Part shown: one piece after another, positions 1-10,655 of the stretch
Layout: every line of letters begins with the position of its first letter
How positions within the stretch are numbered: position 1 is the stretch's first letter
Source of the DNA: Lingula anatina
Taxonomy: Eukaryota > Brachiopoda > Lingulata > Lingulida > Lingulidae
Direction: 5' to 3'
Length of the DNA: 64,000 nt
Assembly: GCF_001039355.2 (NCBI RefSeq)
Contig: NW_019774303.1
Coordinates: 332,131-396,130, forward strand
Position numbers and translations under genes: made by a program
The notes under the pieces: generated by a model
Seen by the model: the letters and a program-made list of their open reading frames with translations, nothing else
Databases searched by the model: none
What the model was told of the DNA's origin: nothing

Positions 1-143
1 AGTGAACATAAATTACTAAATATTGGTATGTTGTGAATTTTTAAAAAGTCACCACAATGCAGATTTACTTTTCAGTATTCTGCACTGCAAGGTTCTGGAA
101 TGATGGGAAGCTTATTGAAAAATATGTTACCTCTTGTATTTAG

Positions 144-325
144 GTGTTACAGTTCTAATGGACAAAAAAGCTCAATTAACTCTTCTTGGCACAGAGATGG
201 ACTTCAAAGAGGACAAACTAAGCAGTGAATTTATTTTTAATAACCCAAACATAATTGGAGTTTGTGGCTGTGGAGAGAGCTTTAATGTGTTTACACCAGA
301 AGAGAAGAAGAAATCTGGTTCTTAG
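144..325 (+). CDS. ISCA1: ISCA1, last coding exon (partial gene)
   Basis: C-terminal exon of the A-type iron-sulfur cluster assembly protein ISCA1, which works with ISCA2 and IBA57 in mitochondrial [4Fe-4S] maturation. The reading begins VTVLMDKKAQLTLLGTEMD, runs through EDKLSSEFIFNNPNI and contains the family signature CGCGESF, whose two cysteines are cluster ligands with a third expected in an upstream exon. An acceptor TTGTATTTAG ends at 143; the exon starts inside a Gly codon (two bases, GT, carried here), as expected where vertebrate ISCA1 reads DGVRVF. The stop is at 323-325. Upstream exons lie off the left edge. Oddity: the family usually ends about two residues after CGCGESF, whereas this protein continues with a hydrophilic tail of roughly a dozen residues (FTPEEKKKSGS). 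Very sure of the family; the tail is read directly. Confidence 0.93.
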
Positions 326-1608
326 GGATTATTGTGTGTCTTGATAACTTCTCTGTGATACATTTATGTTTATGAAAGGTTAGCATCATTAACAGACTTC
401 TCAAAACAACAAGTCATGAAGGCACCCATCAAGTATCATTCTTAGCAAAGAATGTAGTGCTTTCCCTGAAGTCCAACCACACAAGAAATTTCATGGTGCT
501 GGCTCTCATGTGGTTTTCTAATGATGATATATCCATACCAACGGCAGAGTTGGCATGTCAAACAATAATAAATTGATAACAATCAAGAAAACATCCATTT
601 CAACATGACAACTCGGGTGTGATTCTTTGTTTAGTGACTTCAGGTGCAAGAAGCAGTTGAAGATTTTCCCCTTGGACTAGGTTTATGTCAGCAAACTGAA
701 GACGTGGTTAAAATTAAGATATTTAAGTGGACTTAAGTATCAAATACCCACAAGTCATGTGGTTTTCAACCGAGTTATAGTTTGCAAACAGTTTTTCTAG
801 AGAACATACAATGTACACTGTACTACTACATTTGGTAGAGAATGTGGTCGATTTACATTGATAAGTAACGAGTGTTTATTCATTTTAAGACTATAACTTT
901 ATTTATTGTTAAATAATGGATGCTTAAAATGGTTTTATTTATCTAAGATAAAATGTTTCAATTTTTTCCTTTGACAGTTGGTGCTTTCTGAAAATCTTTT
1001 TTCATAATGATGCCACAGTTGCTGTTTTAGTAGGTATGACTACTTATTATACTTTGTGCTCTTTATTCTTGTTCTTTGCATTTTCATGTTTTATCATGTA
1101 CTTGTGAATAATCCTAGGGAAACTTTGTCACAAATTCTAACTAAGATTTTCTTAATATGAAAGAAGTAAATTTTTTTGTGAAGGGTTATTTTCTTGGACC
1201 TTCATAACAGTATAATTTCCTTTTTTGAAATGTTATTTTAAGGTAAGCAGAAGTACATGTAACGGTTGAAGAGCAATAGGGCAAAAACCAGACATTGTCC
1301 TTCATAAAAGTTTTAAGTTTAAATGAAAATTGACTCAATGTATTCTTGTTTGATATTTATTAAGTCCCAGGTAAATTAATTATTTATGACAGATTTCTGC
1401 ATATTTTGAGATAAACAAGTGCATGACTCTGCTTTGAGAAAAATGGTTGCAAAAAAAAAAAAGGAGATTAATGGGAAAATGATCGATGCTGCGCAGGACT
1501 CGCACGTTCGTATGTTCATGGCCGGAGATGGTAGGTGAGAATAAGCATTTCCATGCTTTCATACACAACACACACATCTTTGCTCTTTTAATTTAAACAA
1601 TAAAGTTA
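326..1608 (+). other. ISCA1 3' UTR and 3' flank
   Basis: No coding signal. AATAAA at 567-572 would give a 3' UTR of about 260 nt. A second AATAAA at 1599-1604 would give about 1.3 kb and overlap the 3' end of the opposing gene. Which signal is used cannot be told from sequence. Confidence 0.5.
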
Positions 1609-1614
1609 TTTATT
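1609..1614 (-). terminator. poly(A) signal of the secreted cysteine-rich gene
   Basis: TTTATT on the + strand is AATAAA on the - strand, 72 nt beyond the stop codon at 1686, a normal distance. It sits five bases from a + strand AATAAA at 1599-1604. Confidence 0.5.
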
Positions 1615-1685
1615 ACTGCATTATAATCAGTCTATTGCACAAATACAAGGGTACCGTAAGGTATAAAGACTGGAGTCTTGGGCAT

Positions 1686-1951
1686 TTACCCCCAGTTAAC
1701 CTCAACACAGCATTTCATCGTTTTGGCGGGGTCAGCACACCAACAGGTCAGCACTTGACCATTGGCTCCGGCCTGTACCCCCACATGCACGCCACAGTTG
1801 GGATCCTTTTGGCATTGGAAAAATCGCTTTGCTGGAAGATCAAATGCTAGAAAAATTACTTCCATCTCTGTAAAATAATCATTCACCTGCATCTTGGGGT
1901 CGCTAGGAATTGCCCCGATAGTGATAAACTGATCACAGTTACATGTATGCT
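1686..1951 (-). CDS. Secreted cysteine-rich protein, exon 2 (mature region)
   Basis: Second exon of a two-exon gene whose first exon is 2085-2160. On the - strand the acceptor TTTCATTTTAAAG ends at 1952; the first two bases complete a Glu codon begun in exon 1. The reading starts EHTCNCDQFITIGAIPSDPK and ends with CCVEVNWG and a TAA. Exon lengths 76 + 266 nt give 113 residues. The mature part has eight cysteines, spaced as TCNC, FQC, PNC, TCWC and KCC, an even number that fits disulfide bonding in an extracellular protein. I do not recognise the family and assign no function. A shorter model starting at a later in-frame acceptor is possible, but this one keeps two more cysteines and removes the need for an extra exon. 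Splice phase, signal peptide, TATA box and poly(A) signal agree with each other. Confidence 0.72.
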
Positions 1952-2084
1952 CTTTAAAATGAAAGTAACATAATGCAAAAAGAAAAGTTTGAAGATCGAA
2001 AATAAGATCACATCACAAAATATATAGCCAAGAGGGGGAGTTCATGTCATAAGTTGTAGTGAATGTAGTAAATCAAATTTTTAC

Positions 2085-2160
2085 CTCTTCCCGCTGGAGA
2101 ACCTGACGACATCGCAGATGCCAATATGAAAACCAGAACAACGAGGACTATTCTTGTCAT
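2085..2160 (-). CDS. Secreted cysteine-rich protein, exon 1 (signal peptide)
   Basis: The ATG at 2160-2158 opens a textbook signal peptide, MTRIVLVVLVFILASAMSSG, followed by SPAGR. The exon ends AGA G with donor GTAAAA at 2084 (phase 1), which joins in frame to the exon at 1951-1686. The 25 residues encoded here are basic at the start, then a hydrophobic core, then small residues (ASA or SSG) suitable for signal peptidase. The 5' UTR must be very short because a TATA box lies only about 40 nt upstream of the ATG. The 3' part of this exon and the adjoining intron are repeated upstream at 2643-2848. Confidence 0.75.
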
Positions 2161-2196
2161 GGTTGATTATTGAAAATGATCTGGAACGCGAAATCC

Positions 2197-2210
2197 TTAT
2201 ATATATATAC
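2197..2210 (-). promoter_or_regulatory. TATA box of the secreted cysteine-rich gene
   Basis: On the - strand this reads as a TATATATATAA tract about 40 nt upstream of the ATG, putting transcription start near 2170. The tract is also a dinucleotide repeat, so its role is inferred from position. Confidence 0.45.
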
Positions 2211-2225
2211 ATACATACATATCTA

Positions 2226-2634
2226 GTTCATGGTTCGTTAAAAAATGCTTTCAGCCTTCACTGCTTGAAAATTTATGCTTCAGGATTTTAACGGCATTTT
2301 TGTGCATACCTTTGCACAACAAAAACAATGTCCATATGTAGTGCATACGGCGTGCTGTAAACGCAGTGCAAGCGCAAGTAAAAATAATACGGTTTGAGTC
2401 CATCATACCGACCTAAATTAAGTTGCTGAAATACATTCTACGGCTTCAAAAGTATTGACATATAGCTAATTTCAGTATTGTGAAACTTAATGGATTATAA
2501 CAAGGCGTGAAGACTTTCAAAGTGAACAGTTACAGTGGTTTGTGCTTGCACACAATTGCTAAACTTATTTTTCAATGAGTTCATTTTCTAAGAATCCCAA
2601 TAAGTACAGTTTTGTGCAGTGCGTTTTCTGTTTA
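2226..2634. other. Upstream region of the secreted-protein gene
   Basis: AT-rich DNA between the promoter and the truncated duplicate. No exon or repeat recognised. Confidence 0.4.
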
Positions 2635-2642
2635 TATATATA

Positions 2643-2848
2643 TATGTATGCTCTTTAAAATGAAAGTAACATAATGCAAAAAGAAAAGTTTGAAGATCGA
2701 AAATAAAATCATTTACGGTTCGTTTAAGATCACATCACAAAATATATAGCCAAGAGGGGGAGTTCATGTCATAAGTTGTAGTGAATGTAGTAAATCAAAT
2801 TTTTACCTCTTCCCGCTGGAGAACCTGACGACATCGCAGATGCCAATA
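2643..2848 (-). pseudogene. Truncated duplicate of the secreted-protein gene (intron 1 and 3' half of exon 1)
   Basis: Nearly identical to 1944-2125: it carries the intron and the 3' part of exon 1 up to the TTGGCATCTGC stretch, including the same GTAAAA donor. The match stops inside the signal-peptide codons, so the ATG and TATA box are missing, and the mature exon is missing too. This copy has about 20 extra intron bases (around 2706-2727). It abuts a short TA repeat at 2635-2645. It cannot encode a complete product. It may be a broken tandem duplication, or less likely an assembly overlap. Confidence 0.7.
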
Positions 2849-3177
2849 TATTTACAGATGTAAACTCATCGATCTGTACCTTGATTGTTAGTAAAGATTC
2901 TTTGTAATCAGAAAAATTTTAATGCAGCGCAACTAATTTCCAATTTAATCTTTTACGTAACGTACATAAAAAAATTGAACACAGCAGTTTATAATTATTT
3001 CTTCGTAGAATTCTCTTTCATTTCCACTTACCTTAATGTAAAGTATAGATTTTTGCGAGTTGTCACTGACTGTATCTGGCGTCTTGGAGAGGTACGGGAC
3101 CAACACGGGCACCTTGTATATATATGTACTTGTGTAATGGCCCAGGACATAGTTATGTGCATCTACTTGCTTAATTA

Positions 3178-3505
3178 AAGGATAAATATTTCCTATTATT
3201 TTGGAATTACAGCCTGGGAACGAAAAGGGCATTTGTTTGTCATTGTTTTTTAAATCGCAAGTAAATTGACTATGTCCAGTGGGAGGAAATGAGTTTTGCG
3301 ATACTTGACATTTGTGGAGGGCGATACGTCCTGGTAACCACGTCATTTGGTTGTCACTATCAAAGGATGTATGTCCTGTTAGTTTGAAATTTCATTCTGG
3401 GAACGAAAAAGGTACTTGTTTGTCACGATTTTTAAATCGCCAATAAACTATGTCCGATGAGAGGAAATTGGTTTTCTGACAGTTGTAGAAGGCGGTAGGA
3501 GGCAA
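3178..3505. repeat. Imperfect direct repeat, two units about 184 bp apart
   Basis: Units start near 3178 and 3362. Shared blocks include AAGGAT, CTGGGAACGAAAA, CTTGTTTGTCA, TTTTTAAATCGC, CTATGTCC and GAGGAAAT in the same order. Divergence is substantial, so this is an old duplication. A 133-residue - strand ORF across it (2945-3346) has no recognisable motif. Confidence 0.6.
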
Positions 3506-6500
3506 TTTTCAAGAATTGATAGACTTATAATTATTGAGTCTTAAAATTAAGTTAAAATTACCATTGGTCAATTAACAACTGGCATTTATTGGGGTTGTTA
3601 TGGGTGATGTTCCATTGTACAATTGTTTGCGTATATATATATATGTGCAAGGAATCAGTACCCATTAAACTTGTTTACCCTCATATCGCCAGTGCTAAAC
3701 ATCAATGTTCATGAACATCCTTCCTCGCGCTACATTATTTTATGGATGTGATGTGTCATCTCAAATGGTCAAACTCGTAAATTAGTTTGCGCTTGAGTCC
3801 CAGAAAGAAATGTTGCATTGATGTCTGCAGTGAAAAATCCTTGAGCTTGTATCTTTAAATCACAAGTAATATAATTTCTTGAACATCCTGAGAGGTAGAC
3901 AGCAGGCACGAATATTGAAGTCACCTTGATTGAGGAATCAAAACAACGTCGGTATGTCCAAGCCCTGACTTATAATTAGCAAAAAAGTGGACGTGCAAAA
4001 CGCACTAAAAACGAAAAGATTGGTTAAATACCGAACAGAAACTACTATAAAATCTCTGTTACATGTAACACAGCGCTGACCTCAAAATGTTTTGAATAGT
4101 TAATGGCTGAATTGGAATCTTCATAAATAACACGTCCTTTGAGATGTTCCATGAGGTCATTATCCTCTCATAAGATTTTCAAGCCGTCAGCGATCATCAA
4201 CTAAATCTTTTATCGTTCTCAATCTTTCTACCAGTAGATCTTTCTTAGCTTTTAGAAAGGTAGATATACTGAAAAGTAGGTAAGCTGTCACCTTAGAATG
4301 AAAGACGGACAGGGACACGTGACGAACCGTTCCCAATGACATTTGCAGATCTTTGCTTCAGTGAATCAAAAATTAAATAAACGATTAAATCAATAATGAT
4401 ATTTGGCCATTATAAACAAAAGTGAAAATTCACAGACAGCAATTTAAAACATTATGTTAGGATCATATCGTATCTAATCTACTTTTGAATAGTGGGTTGT
4501 CGATATAAAGTACGTCATACATGTAGAAAGCTTTAAAAAGGTGCATGTTTTAGACAGGTATTTTGCTTTTCTGAACTACACTAAGTGCAGTAAGGCTTGC
4601 AGCTGGTAATTGTTTTTCTGCCGTCAGCATGAAGTTGATCGTTTTTGAAATGATCATTATATATGACCGTCAGCTATGACAATGCAGAACTAATTGCTTG
4701 GATTGTGCCTTAAAATACCAGCATTGCAGATTGGATTGTATCATTAACCAGAAGACAGAGGAAACGTTTGCTTAATTTACAGCCATGGAAATGTCTATGA
4801 TCTACAATGACATGTATTGAATTCAATCTTGTAGAATTCTGTTTGCACGAAACAACAAGAAGTGAATATAGTTCCAGTTTCTGGTTTGAGATATCATAAC
4901 GGGCCGATGTCACAAAAGCCAAAGTTAGCTGTAAACTGATTTCGTTATGATTGAGACAGAGTCATTTAACGACCGTTATGTGCGATCGATACGGACGACG
5001 CGTTCGTTCCAAGAGAATGGTTGATGGGTTGGCCGATAGCAGCACTCACTTCACTAGTTTATAATTTGGGTTACATGCAGATCATGCTCCTTCAAAATCG
5101 ACGAACTGTAAAAACCCAGGTGCTTGACAAAGTGCTCTCTCTGTAAGGCTTTGTTTAAATAATGATGTTATTATGAAGCAACCCACTGACGTAACAGAAC
5201 GTGTTTCCCTTTTCTGAAAGCCATTAATGGGCGTCAAACATGTCTTGCACTGTTTTCTCTAGTATTCCTGCATGCATGCATTCATCAAAATTCAACATCA
5301 AAATTGAACAGTAAATTCAGGCTCTACACGAACTTGTCAGAGAGGAAAGACGAAAGAATTTCTGAAAAGACCAGACTAGGTGCGATTATTTAAGATCCTT
5401 TGGTAACTGCATGGCTTTTGTTATTATACACGCCAAGGTGAGACGAAAGGGCTTTTTAAAGGCCAGACAATGTTTGAAAAAAGCTTAGTTTATTGCATGG
5501 AAAACAAATGGGATTCAGCTTGAAGCAAAGGGTAGGCGAGTCAAACTGTAAATTCTGAAAAATTAATTCAGCGTTTCCCCAATATTAATAATCTTTCGGC
5601 AGTATCTTTTGAATCATATTTTTTATCAATAATTCATATACACACCTCAGTTTTTATTTATTTTTATTTCATTTATTTATTTTTATTTATTTTTGTATAT
5701 GCACCTGTGCATTCAAACATTAAAAAGCAATGACCATATATACAATCACGCCTCACTGTCTCATTTATTATCAAATGTTACTTGATTTTATTAAATTTTC
5801 AGTAAACCTTAAAGACAGATTTGTCTTAACATCAAAAACGCGGGAATCCTCTGTTGAGCAGTCCATAATGATATGGTATACGATTGGATAATGAAAAAAA
5901 AGCTATATATTTTGCCACTTCGCCTACTTCAGATGCCTCTAGTTCCGTGAAGTTACTCCATAGCACTGAAGAAAAGACAACAGTAAAGAAAATAAGATTT
6001 TATTGTTGAATATTTGGCAGAAATACATTGAAATTGCTTTCAGAAACAAACAAGAAAGAATCGAGGTCACTACATGGTATTTGAGTAAGTGCGACATTAC
6101 ATTTTTCGTGAGAGTTCAGCAATTAGAAATATGTTGTATTGTATCATATAACATTAATGATATCACAGCTGTGTTAGGTCGTGGTCGAATGATAGATTGT
6201 GTTTTAAAAGTATTTTGAAACTAACTTGGGCATACTGAAAAATAATGAAGTTTTTTTCTATATTTGTCTTTTCGCTTTTATCTTCATTCTCTGAGAAAAT
6301 CGAGTCGATTGAAAGGTTTAGCTTCATTAACTTTGCGATATATGTGAGTAACTCTAGTATCGTTGGACTGGATGTAGCCCTAATCGGGCAAGCCATAGAA
6401 AGAATGATGAAATGGAGAACCTCTTAGGCATATTGTGCTGTAATGAAATGGAGAACCACTTATGCATATTGTGCTGTAATACGTGTAGGCCTATTATGTC

Positions 6501-8370
6501 AGTGTGAAGAGAAAGACAGAGAGAGAGACTTAGAGATTATTTCAAGAATTGCAATTTACTTGATACTTGTAAAACAGACCTAAATTGTGTCTGGTAGAGA
6601 AAAATGAGAATGGTAGAGCAGTAGGTCAGCTAAACCGTTCTTGTTGGTCTGTTATACATGTATTTATATAAGTCTATGTAATGATAGAGATTTTGAGCAC
6701 AATTCCGCAGTAAATGAATACTATGTAATTAGTTGCTTTTTAATGTTCAAACAAATATTACTATAGTATAATTTTAACACCATTCATCTTTCCCCTAGAT
6801 GTTATGTGAATTAAAGATCATAAATACTGAGCATTGTTATGGCCGAAAGACTGGATTTTCAATGAATTTATGATACCAGTTCAGGCGTTTGAGGAAAGGT
6901 ACCACTTAATATTTGCTTCCAATATCTGTTGAAAAACATTGTTATTTCAACGATTAAACACAACTACACCACAAAAACACACCAAAGCAAAACACTTGTG
7001 ACATCGAATAAGGCTACGCTATAAACCACAGATATGGACCCGTTTATGACATTTGATTGATGACCAAGACTTACTAACTATATTGAAATAACAGAGAACA
7101 TCTATCAAACCCAAGAAATGTAATTTAAAAGGAAAAAAATAAAGGTTATTGGAAATGTGCTGTGATTAGAACTAGTGGCGTAGTCATCGCCTTCAAGGTA
7201 TGTACCGTCAGCTGGATTATGCACATCTATGGAATAATGCTACAGAGAATAATTTTTAGAAAGCAAACTAGTAATATGTTGTAATAGTAACTTGAAATGA
7301 AAACTGGTAGGCATTATATTTGAGGTTACCAACGAAGTAATTTATTTATGTAAAATGGCAGCACTTTAAATCAGAATTTTACGGCCAGTGCCTGGACATA
7401 GATAAAGCCTACACACCGCCGAGAGAGTAGTGATCTCGGGCTTGTGTTCTCAGTACAATGGACTCTATTCCATTTACTCCTGTATTTCTTTTGCTTCTGT
7501 CGTAAATTCTGCTTAATAAATATTATTATTCTTAGCTTGTCTCATGTTGCTTCCAGTTCCCAGTTTTTTATTTGTTAAAACCCTTGGCATGTAACATACT
7601 TTTTTTAACTTTTTTTAATCTATTTCTACAAAAGAGTTGAGTTTGCAACATAATTAATTCTTGCATACGTGTGATTTATTTTGATAAACTAGCATTGATA
7701 TCGGATTCTTCATACCAATGTTATCATATTCGCTAATTTTGGGATTTTATCTGCAGCTGTTACGGTGTTATCCATCGAACCAATTGCTACATGCATCTTC
7801 TGCCAATTGGGATTATTGAGGTGTAGTCGAAAAAGGCTTCCCACCAAAACCCAATATAGAGGTGCAAATAATGTGGCAAGCACGCTCTTTAAATATTTAA
7901 TTAGTACCTGGATTAGGAACTTTATTTGATTATTTAAGGGTCTTGCTTGAAGAAGATTGCATCAAAGTCTTACTGTCCTAGAACCATGGAGAATGAAAAA
8001 TAATTCATCGTCTAACGCCATTAAAGGAACATACTTCACTGTCATAAATGGAAAACTTTCCGCTCACTCATCTTGAAAATTCGATCAGCACTGGTTGTTC
8101 TTTATTATATTTCCTGTCAGTATAACGTTGTAAAAAACATGATAATCTTCTGTATAGAGCGATTAATTTTTAATCATTTTAAATTTTTTGTGCAATTTTA
8201 GCTTGTTTGTCACTGAATTTTATCAAAATTAAAAAATTACAACATGCTGACATTAAAAGAAGCATTAAATGAACTAATTATTATTAGTGGTGCGAAGATT
8301 AAATATCAAATATAAATGTCAAATATGTCGAAATGCACATGAAATCACTACATAATATGTTTCAGTCCAC
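3506..8370. other. Gene-free stretch, 3.5-8.4 kb
   Basis: No ORF with a recognisable motif. Contains a TTTTA/TTTA low-complexity tract at 5649-5695 and a two-unit, 36-bp tandem repeat at 6407-6478. Nothing else identified. Confidence 0.4.
6407..6478. repeat. Two-copy tandem repeat, 36-bp unit
   Basis: Each unit begins ATGAAATGGAGAACC and ends GCATATTGTGCTGTA; the two differ at a few positions. Confidence 0.75.
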
Positions 8371-8417
8371 AACTGAAAACCCTGTTACCTAAAGTTTAGG
8401 TAACAGGGTTTTCAGTT
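8371..8417. repeat. Perfect 47-bp palindrome (23-bp arms, 1-nt centre)
   Basis: Arms 8371-8393 and 8395-8417 are exact reverse complements around a single G at 8394. The core of the left arm is CCCTGTTACCT. No CDS or known element explains it. Confidence 0.9.
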
Positions 8418-8541
8418 CGTAGAGGTAGAGGAAAGGTTTGGCCAAATCACAAACAATCGATAGTCTTTGTTGCCTTCTTTATTGTTATGGATGGGACTAT
8501 GAAAGTTTGTGGTACACTAGGATAGAGGAGACATAAAGGGC

Positions 8542-8766
8542 ACTTGCTCCTTCATTGTTTGCGACGTGCGTCTCTTTTGCGAACTCCTTGCGACGGGAGC
8601 AAGTTACGCTTGCAACCTCGCTGTTCGTAGATTATTCGTAGAATCTTTTGGATAGTTCCAATATCCTCCGTACGTGCTTACGGGCTGTCTGCGAACTCGA
8701 AATCTCGTAAGGACTTGCGTGGCTCGTGAGATACTACGCAATATTTGGACGCAAACAGCCCGTAAG
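8542..8766. repeat. GC-rich foldback segment with two nested stem pairs
   Basis: A patch rich in CpG within AT-rich surroundings. One stem pairs ACTTGCTCC (8542-8550) with GGAGCAAGT (8596-8604). A second pairs 8677-8693 with 8750-8766 around CTTACGGGCTGT, 17 bp with one mismatch. It could be a foldback transposon remnant or a structured RNA; no coding reading seen. Confidence 0.5.
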
Positions 8767-10029
8767 AGGGAAGTTTAAATGCTTGTAAAGACATCTTCTC
8801 GTCATGTTTAATTTACCATGGCTGAATCACTACAACATCCATATTGGAACACGATAAAAAATGGTCTCCTAGAATATACGTTACTGGAACATACGTTACA
8901 TTTGGTAACGTAGGCCTAAGTTTCCGATTAGTCTTTTTACATAATGACAGACCACGATAAAAATAACATGTAGATGTAAAATTGATACGGCCGTGAATTT
9001 TTGTTCTAAACACATATCCGTTTGAAAACTTCGAATTAATGCAATTTTATTTTTTGAGACTTCAAATGCACCTCTTTACTGGGTTTTGGGCGTTTCTGGT
9101 ACATCAACTGGCAAAAATGTTACCTTTGTACAATACTAACCTTACCTGTTATCGATATGTTGATCACCATTGCCCCTTAATATATGCCAGTCATGATAGA
9201 TTGATACGTAATACCCGCTAACAAAGTGAAGGGAAGAACGCAAATTAGGTCACATAATGATATATTTCAGGGTAAATAATCTTAACGATGCAAATGCTGC
9301 AAATTTTCAAATATGAACTTGAGAACATGTCAAGGTCAATCTCAAGGCAAGTTTAGAATTTTACGAACATTACTTTTTAGTGAACTTAAATTGTTTTTTT
9401 GCTTGGGCATGTGGACATGATTGCTTGGGTATGTATTGTCTGTTATGCATGTGTAAATACAACAATTAAACCCAAAATTAGGCAGGTAAGGGTGCCTCCA
9501 TTTGACTATCAGCATATAAACAAGGTTGATTTGGGCTTGGTCAATGTTTATTCTACTTTGGTGGCACAATAAACATTCCTAAAAGATACAGATGTACACA
9601 TGTAATGGCATAAGCTAAAAATATGCATTTTGGCGTATGTTTTTGCCATATATCTATCATTCGATTTCGATCCCCGTATGTTGCCTCAAAAACGTGCCGC
9701 TACCCACTTCCTCTTATGTCAATTACACCTAACTTATAGTTAACTTGTAGCTAATTAACTTGATTCGCTGATTTATAACGTACCAATCATCTTGAACTGT
9801 CGTATTTCAAGTGATCAGGCTGTGCCGAAACTTTCCCCCATGCACTAGGATTTTATATCTTGTACAATTCGCACAAGATGCTTTGCATTGATACTTTGCG
9901 ACATCCCAGGGGCCTATTATTACCATGTTAAAACTGAGGAGCAACAAAGTACAGCAACGTGCGTCCATTTGTACCCCACTTATGGGCGAACAGCCCACTG
10001 TGTCTTTATGCTGTGTAAGCTGCGTAATT
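8767..10029. other. 3' flank and probable 3' UTR of the GPCR gene
   Basis: A - strand AATAAA (TTTATT at 9547-9552) lies about 480 nt beyond the GPCR stop and could be its poly(A) signal. No other gene seen. Confidence 0.4.
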
Positions 10030-10655
10030 CTAAACGCTCCTTATGCTGTGTAGATCCCTGAGGGATGTCGTATATTGGGGGTCTGACAGGGGGTTGGCCT
10101 GGATTTCTACAACACAGTTGTATTTAGGCTTAAGCGGTTCCCCTGGTCCTACTGGCACCGAGGGTTCACTAGCATAAGGTTTAGTGGTCCCAAGTTGCGC
10201 TTGGCAGACTAATTCAACTTGATTATTATCACCACTCTTTGTCTTCATTTCGATGTTTTGCCTTGGATTTCTTGTTCCTTCCAAATTACCGTTTCTTTCG
10301 GCTTTAAATTTTGGGGAATGAGACCCTTCAACTGAGGAGCAGTATTGGGAATCCACGGATCTCTTAAACTTATACGTCTGGTATTTAGAATGGTTCTTTC
10401 TTCCTCTTGAACTGGAACTTCTAGTGCAACATGGCCGCATAAAGGTATTACGGAATGCCTGCCTGAACTTGAGCGACATAATACTGTAGACGATCGGGTT
10501 GATAGTTGAGCTGCCGTAGTACAAGACTCCGGAAATGTACCATGTGTACGTGTCTATTTCTAGCAGTTGCGGGGTCCAATCGTCCTCCTCGATGTAGATG
10601 GCCATCAGGCGTTGCACGTGAAACGGCGCCCAGCACACGAAAAAAGCCACGACAA
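10030..10655 (-). CDS. Pyrokinin/neuromedin-U-like GPCR, exon 2 (TM6, TM7, C-tail)
   Basis: Second coding exon of the receptor begun at 21462. The acceptor TTTTAGTTACAG ends at 10656; its first two bases complete Phe287. It encodes TM6 with AFFVCWAPFHVQRLM (residues about 287-306), a third extracellular loop, and TM7 with WYISGVLYYGSSTINPIVY (NPIVY at about 339-343). Next come the helix-8 stretch LKFRQAFRNTF and a CC pair at about 362-363 suited to palmitoylation. The cytoplasmic tail of about 130 residues is Ser/Thr/Lys-rich, with several possible phosphorylation sites, and ends DLHSIRSV before TAG at 10032-10030. The C[WF]xP and NPxxY switches are intact, so it should be a working class A receptor. 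Confidence 0.92.

Noticed and set aside
2945-3346. 133-residue - strand ORF
   Set aside because: Lies across an AT-rich imperfect repeat, has no motif, and its frame is not kept in the second repeat unit.
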